A DNA stretch of 64,000 nucleotides from contig JBQCGP010000071.1 in assembly GCA_051955535.1 (NCBI GenBank), positions 27,083-91,082 of the forward strand, written 5' to 3'. The position numbers were made by a program, and so were the translations under genes. Positions 60,200 to 64,000 of this stretch are shown here, one piece after another. This DNA comes from 13-2-20CM-68-14 sp051955535 (GTDB lineage: Bacteria; Actinomycetota; Thermoleophilia; Gaiellales; Gaiellaceae). Each line of letters opens with the position of its first letter. Within the stretch, counting starts at the first letter, position 1. Below the pieces are notes generated by a model, which was given only the letters and a program-made list of their open reading frames with translations, did not search any database and was not told the origin of the DNA.

Positions 60200-61606
60200 T
60201 CAGGCAGGGAACACGACCTCCGCGCGTGTGCCCGCCCCGCTGCGGAGCTCGAACGTCCCTTGCAGCTCGTCCCGCACGAGGGCGCGGACGATGGAGAGGC
60301 CGGTGCCGCTGCGGGGGTTCTCGTCGACGCCGCCGTCGTCGCTGATCGCGAGCACCGCGCCGCCGTTTCGGCTGGTCAGCTCGATCCGCACCCGCTCGCC
60401 ACCGTGTTCGAGCGCGTTCTGGAAGAGCTCGCTGAAGACGAGCGCCAGCGCGGTCGCGCGATTCCCGGCCAGCGAGACCGGCTCCAGCTTCGCCTCGACG
60501 CTCTTGCCGGCGCCGAGGCCCTGAACGAGCATCGCCCGTAGGCGCTCGAGCAGTTCCCCGAGATCGACCTCCTCCTCGCGCTGCTCGGTCAAGACCTCGT
60601 GCACGGCCGCAATCGCCAGGATCCGGTTTACGGAGTCGTCGAGCGCCTTGCGGGGATCGACGCCGTCTTCGGCGCGCGCCTGCAATCGCAGCAGCGAGGC
60701 AACCGTCTGGAGGTTGTTCTTGACGCGGTGATGGATCTCCTGAGCGAGAACGCCGCGCATCACGGCGCGCCCGTGCTCGAGTGCCACGGCGGCGTGATGG
60801 GCGATCGAGGCGAGCAGTGCGCGCTCGTCGGCCGTGAAGTCGGTGTCGCGGTCACAGACGAGCTCGCCGATCTGCCTTCCTTTCCAGCGGAGCGGGATTC
60901 GCACCGCAAAGGCTCCTGCACGCCCTTCCGGCCTCGCGATCCCGCCGTCTTCGAGGACGAGGGCAGCCCCCGTCGCGCCGACCGCCTCCATCGTGGCGTT
61001 GACGATTGCCTCGAGTGACTCCTCGAGGTAGAGCGATTCGGAGACGGCCTCGGAGATCCGCGCGAGCGCTTCGAGCTCCCCCACCCGACGCTGCGCCTCC
61101 GCGTAGAGCTGCGCGTGCACGATCGTCTGCGCGACTTGCGCGGCGATCGCGAGGAGCAGCTCGACCTCGGCGTCCGTGAACTCCCGCGGGCGAACCGTCC
61201 GGACGTTGAGAGCACCGGCGAGCTTCTCTCGCGCGAGGATAGGCACCGCGAGGATCGACTCGTACTCGTCCTCGGGCAGGTTGGAGAACCCCTTGAAGCG
61301 CGCGTCGAGGTGCGCCTGCGCGGCGATCTTGATCGGAGCCCGCTCCGCCGCCGCAGCGCCCGTGATCCCCTCGCCCGGCCTCATCTTCGGCCGCCGTGTC
61401 ATCTCTTCGACGCGGGTCCCGTGCGTCGCCCGCAGGATCAGCTCGTCGGCGCGTTCGTCGTAGAGGTAGACGAAGCAGGCGTCGGCCTCGAGCGCCTCGG
61501 CGACCTTCGAGGCGACGAGCGAGAGCACCTCCTCGAGGTCGAGCGTCGAGTTGACGGCTGCGATCGTCTCGGTCAGCAACCGCAGGTGACGAGCGGGGGC
61601 GTCCAT
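60200..61606 (-). CDS. GAF-domain sensor kinase with HisKA_2/HWE-type core (PdtaS-like)
   Basis: A 468-residue cytoplasmic kinase with two GAF domains (about 15-150 and 165-285). The phospho-acceptor region is EIHHRVKNNLQTVASLLRLQ, and the ATPase domain has VFSELFQNALEHG and SGTGLSIVRALV. ATG 61606 is set by CATAAT, which ends 7 bases before it on the minus strand. It pairs with the ANTAR regulator downstream. No membrane helix; the signal is cytosolic and unknown. Confidence 0.92.
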   Translation of the reverse strand: MDAPARHLRLLTETIAAVNSTLDLEEVLSLVASKVAEALEADACFVYLYDERADELILRATHGTRVEEMTRRPKMRPGEGITGAAAAERAPIKIAAQAHLDARFKGFSNLPEDEYESILAVPILAREKLAGALNVRTVRPREFTDAEVELLLAIAAQVAQTIVHAQLYAEAQRRVGELEALARISEAVSESLYLEESLEAIVNATMEAVGATGAALVLEDGGIARPEGRAGAFAVRIPLRWKGRQIGELVCDRDTDFTADERALLASIAHHAAVALEHGRAVMRGVLAQEIHHRVKNNLQTVASLLRLQARAEDGVDPRKALDDSVNRILAIAAVHEVLTEQREEEVDLGELLERLRAMLVQGLGAGKSVEAKLEPVSLAGNRATALALVFSELFQNALEHGGERVRIELTSRNGGAVLAISDDGGVDENPRSGTGLSIVRALVRDELQGTFELRSGAGTRAEVVFPA

Positions 61607-61613
61607 CGCCTCG

Positions 61614-61621
61614 ATTATGGT
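61614..61621. promoter_or_regulatory. Overlapping divergent -10 hexamers
   Basis: On the minus strand CATAAT (61619-61614) precedes the kinase ATG by 7 bases; on the plus strand TATGGT (61616-61621) precedes GTG 61631 by 9 bases. The two hexamers overlap, so the two genes cannot be initiated at the same time from these sites. Confidence 0.45.
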
Positions 61622-61630
61622 CCCCGGGCG

Positions 61631-62113
61631 GTGGGCCTCTACGAGTGGCTCTTGGTCTTCCACGTCACCGGCGCGTTCTTTCTGATCGGGGGCGTCGTGA
61701 TCGCGGGCCTGCTGAACACGGCGGCAATCGCCGTCGACCGCCGGCCGAGCGAGGTCGCGACGCTCTTCGGGTTGATTCGGTTCGCCGTTCCGTTGATCGG
61801 CATCGGGATGCTCTTCACCATCGTGTTCGGGCTCTGGCTCGTCCACGAGGCGCCGTGGAACTACAGCTACGGCCAGACCTGGGTGATCGTCGCGCTCGTG
61901 CTCTGGGCGCTCGCCGGCTGGCTCGGCAGCACCGACGGCAGGTACCAGCGCGCCACCGGCAAGCTGGCGGCCCGGCTGGCGGCGGAGGGCGACGCCCCGA
62001 GTGCGGAGCTGAACGCCCGGCTCAGGAACGTCCGCGCGCTCGCGATCAGCTATGGCAGCGGTCTCGCCGCTTTCGCCGTTCTCGGGATCATGATCTGGAA
62101 GCCCGGCGCGTGA
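61631..62113 (+). CDS. DUF2269-like integral membrane protein
   Basis: 160 residues, four helices: YEWLLVFHVTGAFFLIGGVV, AVPLIGIGMLFTIVFGLWL, WVIVALVLWALAGWLG and SYGSGLAAFAVLGIMIW. His in the first helix is conserved in DUF2269 proteins. GTG start; stop overlaps the next gene (TGATG). Function unknown. Confidence 0.7.
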   Translation: MGLYEWLLVFHVTGAFFLIGGVVIAGLLNTAAIAVDRRPSEVATLFGLIRFAVPLIGIGMLFTIVFGLWLVHEAPWNYSYGQTWVIVALVLWALAGWLGSTDGRYQRATGKLAARLAAEGDAPSAELNARLRNVRALAISYGSGLAAFAVLGIMIWKPGA

Positions 62114-62565
62114 TGCTGGCGGCGATCCGGCCCGACTCCTTCAACCTGCCGCTCTTCCTGCACGTGCTCGGAGCGACACTGACCTTCGGTACCACTGCCA
62201 CGGTCGCGATCCTCGGCTTTGCCGCCACGAGGGCCGATCCCGAGCGCTCACTGTGGCTGCGCGGGCTGGCGTTCAAACTCGCGTTCTTCGTGCTCGTTCC
62301 CGCCTTTATCGTCATGCGGGCGGGCGCCCAGTGGATCCTCGGCAAGGAGTACCCGGGCGGGCACAACGAGCCCGGCTGGGTCAGCGTCGGCTTCATCGTC
62401 ACCGAGCCCGGCGCGCTACTCATCATCGTGCTGCTCGTTCTTGCGTTCCTGGCATCGCGCCGGCAGACGTTCCGCGCGGCCGCCGCTGTGCCCTGGCTCG
62501 CGACGATCTACCTAGTCGCGCTCGGCGTCGCGTGGTTCGCGATGACCGGCAAGCCCGGCAGTTAA
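62113..62565 (+). CDS. Small integral membrane protein
   Basis: 150 residues and four helices (LFLHVLGATLTFGTTATVAI, LAFKLAFFVLVPAFIVMRAG, ALLIIVLLVLAFLASR, VPWLATIYLVALGVAWFAM). It is clearly of the same type as the preceding protein, with a His at the same place in helix 1 (LHVLGA, compare FHVTGA), suggesting a duplicated pair that forms a complex. Translationally coupled to it. Confidence 0.7.
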   Translation: MLAAIRPDSFNLPLFLHVLGATLTFGTTATVAILGFAATRADPERSLWLRGLAFKLAFFVLVPAFIVMRAGAQWILGKEYPGGHNEPGWVSVGFIVTEPGALLIIVLLVLAFLASRRQTFRAAAAVPWLATIYLVALGVAWFAMTGKPGS

Positions 62566-62572
62566 CAAAACG

Positions 62573-62615
62573 TTTACAGCGCTCACGATTTGCCTTTAAG
62601 AGACGCGGATACGTT
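62573..62615 (+). promoter_or_regulatory. Predicted promoter of the PRC-barrel-like gene
   Basis: TTTACA (62573-62578) and TTTAAG (62595-62600) are 16 bases apart. A second hexamer, TACGTT (62610-62615), ends 8 bases before ATG 62624 and would give a leaderless transcript. Either could be used. Confidence 0.4.
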
Positions 62616-62623
62616 GGGCGCTG

Positions 62624-62878
62624 ATGTCCGTCGCCGCCTCAGACCTTCGCTGGCTCAACGGGTTCCTCGTAGCCGATCGCGAAGGCCGCGTCGTCGGCCG
62701 AGTCGAGTGCCCGATGTACGGCACCGCCCCTGACGTTCCGGACGCGCTCGCCGTGCGCTCCGGTTTCCTCGCGCGCCGCCGCCGGGTCGTTCCCGCGGAG
62801 GCGATCGAGGACATCGACGACGCGAGCGGCGTGATCGGCCTCCGCGTCGCGCGCGACTCGCTCAAGAGCTTCCTCTAG
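62624..62878 (+). CDS. Small PRC-barrel-like protein
   Basis: 84 residues: WLNGFLVADREGRVVGRVE, then DALAVRSGFLARRRRVVPAE and VIGLRVARDSLKSFL. The pattern of a strand, G-x-x-(V/I)-G-x-V turn and a final 'VPAEAIEDID' segment is that of PRC-barrel domains. No signal peptide. Role unknown. Confidence 0.6.
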   Translation: MSVAASDLRWLNGFLVADREGRVVGRVECPMYGTAPDVPDALAVRSGFLARRRRVVPAEAIEDIDDASGVIGLRVARDSLKSFL

Positions 62879-62914
62879 CCGGACGCGCACCGGCTAGTCG
62901 CCCGTATCGCTTGC

Positions 62915-63973
62915 GTGCGGGCGGTCGCTGCAGCCGCGGCCCTTTTCGTCGTCATCGGCGCGATCGGGCGCGCGGCGCCGCCACGGCAAAGCTTCGGCGT
63001 CGTCCTGGACGCAAAGACCGGTCGCGCGCTCGCAAAGATTCGCGTGAACCAGCCGATCCGAACGGCGATCGCCGACGGTCACGGCGGCTGGTTCATCGGC
63101 GGCGGCTTCATCCGGGCGAACGGCCTCCTCCGCAAACGGCTCGCACACATCGGCGCCGAAGGGGCGCTCGACCCGCTGTGGAAGCCCGAGGCGAACGGCA
63201 ACGGGGTCTCGGTGACCTCGCTGGCGCGGATCGGGAGCCGTCTCTACGTCGGCGGCGACTTCGCGAGCCTCCAACACAAGCCACGGCTCTGGGTCGGGGC
63301 GCTCGACACCCACTCAGGCCGGCTACTTCCATGGCAGCCACTTCCCGGGGGGATCAACTACCCCGTGCTGCTGGCAGGACGGGACCGCGTCTACCTCGGC
63401 GGCTACGGCGTGCAGGACACCTCGGGACTCGCCGCCCTGAGGCCCGCGGACGGCCGACCGGCGCCAGGGTGGCACGCAATCGTCGACACGTCGAACATCG
63501 AAGGCGGCGGGGTCAGAGCGATCGCGCGGCTCGGCGGGCGGCTGTATATCGCCGGCCTCTTCCGCAAGGTCAACGGTGTCCCGAAGCCCGGGCTCGCCGC
63601 CCTCGACGCGAGGACAGGGCGTCTCTTCCGCGAGTGGCGCTCTCGCCGCCGACCCCATTACTGCAGCGGCTGCTCCGACGTGACCTCGCTCGCCGCCGGC
63701 CGCAGCCTGGTCTTCGCGGGCATCCCGGGGGCGGTCCTCGGGCTTGACCCGCGCTCCGGCGCGACGCGGTGGCAAGCGCGCGTCGGCGGATTCGAAGTCA
63801 ACGGCCTCGCCCTCGCGGGCAAGAGACTCTATGTCGTCGGCGATTTCGGCCTGCGCACACTCGACGCGGCCACGGGCCGTCGTCTCCGATCCTGGACGCC
63901 ACCCTCAAAGCAGACCGGGGTGACGGCCGCCCTGTCGGGAACGCGAATGCTGATCAGCCTCCAGCCGAACTGA
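62915..63973 (+). CDS. Secreted beta-propeller protein (delta-60/DUF5122-like repeats)
   Basis: A 352-residue protein with a signal peptide (AVAAAAALFVVIGAIGRAA). Repeats of about 50 residues read GGWFIGGGFIRANGLLRKRL, RLYVGGDFASLQHKPRLWVG, RLYIAGLFRKVNGVPKPGLA with ..ALDARTGRL.. links, as in delta-60/DUF5122 propellers. A CSGCSD pair near residue 247 may form a disulfide. Start is GTG 62915. Function unknown. Confidence 0.7.
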   Translation: MRAVAAAAALFVVIGAIGRAAPPRQSFGVVLDAKTGRALAKIRVNQPIRTAIADGHGGWFIGGGFIRANGLLRKRLAHIGAEGALDPLWKPEANGNGVSVTSLARIGSRLYVGGDFASLQHKPRLWVGALDTHSGRLLPWQPLPGGINYPVLLAGRDRVYLGGYGVQDTSGLAALRPADGRPAPGWHAIVDTSNIEGGGVRAIARLGGRLYIAGLFRKVNGVPKPGLAALDARTGRLFREWRSRRRPHYCSGCSDVTSLAAGRSLVFAGIPGAVLGLDPRSGATRWQARVGGFEVNGLALAGKRLYVVGDFGLRTLDAATGRRLRSWTPPSKQTGVTAALSGTRMLISLQPN

Positions 63974-63985
63974 GCCCCTCGCGGA

Positions 63986-64000
63986 AAGTGCGCAGCACTT
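63986..64000 (+). terminator. Possible terminator hairpin cut by window edge
   Basis: AAGTGC and GCACTT pair around GCA directly after the propeller gene. What follows is outside the window, so a T-tract cannot be checked. Confidence 0.25.

Noticed and set aside
1..64000. tRNA or rRNA genes
   Set aside because: No T-loop-like GGTTCGA stretch in an intergenic region and no rRNA-like sequence were seen by eye; a tRNAscan run would be decisive.

Overview
The window is about 64 kb of high-GC DNA with dense, frequently overlapping genes (ATGA, GTGA and TGATG junctions), many GTG starts, and many starts that sit 6-8 bases after a -10-like hexamer with no ribosome binding site. Together with an F420-type luciferase-like oxidoreductase, OpcA, a PdtaS/PdtaR-like kinase and ANTAR regulator pair and an MprAB/HtrA-like module, this points to Actinobacteria (Actinomycetota). 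A deep-branching soil lineage such as Thermoleophilia/Gaiellales is my inference; no rRNA or tRNA gene is present to confirm it.

Layout. 1-10 kb: an amino-sugar island, with murQ, nagA and a SIS-domain deaminase-like gene on the minus strand, divergent from an ABC importer (ATPase, binding protein, two permeases), a GntR/UTRA regulator and a family 3 glycosidase of NagZ type. It looks built to import and degrade GlcNAc/MurNAc-containing fragments, and DasR-like palindromes lie in front of both transcription units. 10-15.4 kb: a beta-propeller lactonase-like protein, a molybdopterin oxidoreductase / flavin reductase / small zinc-ribbon cassette, a kinase-like phosphotransferase, a diguanylate cyclase and a proline-rich protein. 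15.6-26.8 kb: a reductive pyrimidine (or hydantoin) catabolic cluster with LLM oxidoreductase, LysE exporter, N-carbamoyl hydrolase, NitT/TauT-type ABC importer, dihydropyrimidinase, semialdehyde dehydrogenase and class III aminotransferase. 27-30.6 kb: HtrA protease divergent from an OmpR-type regulator and kinase, with repeated direct-repeat operators between them. 31-35 kb: cytochrome c oxidase genes, including a heme O synthase with an extra N-terminal domain that resembles half of a heme A synthase. 35-39 kb: amidase, secreted metalloprotease, and an ECF sigma factor with a DUF4349 membrane protein. 39-47.4 kb: a compact pentose-phosphate cluster (opcA, zwf, gnd, pgi, tal, rpiB; divergent tkt). 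47.5-53.6 kb: secreted propeller and wall-associated proteins, one broken gene and an ABC-F ATPase. 53.6-59.2 kb: an operon of esterases, a DMT transporter and an MprF-like aminoacyl-lipid synthase. 59.3-62 kb: PdtaS/PdtaR-like signalling. 62-64 kb: small membrane proteins and another propeller.

The most interesting non-coding signal is an element present three times (42.5, 47.4 and 51.5 kb). It has two invariant 17-nt blocks flanking a hairpin whose stem changes with compensatory substitutions, and in the two full copies there is an outer stem that also covaries and near-identical inverted ends. I do not recognise it. Other repeated non-coding units are a GGGACAGTCCC hairpin family, a bipartite double-hairpin repeat and a 25-bp tandem array in a promoter.
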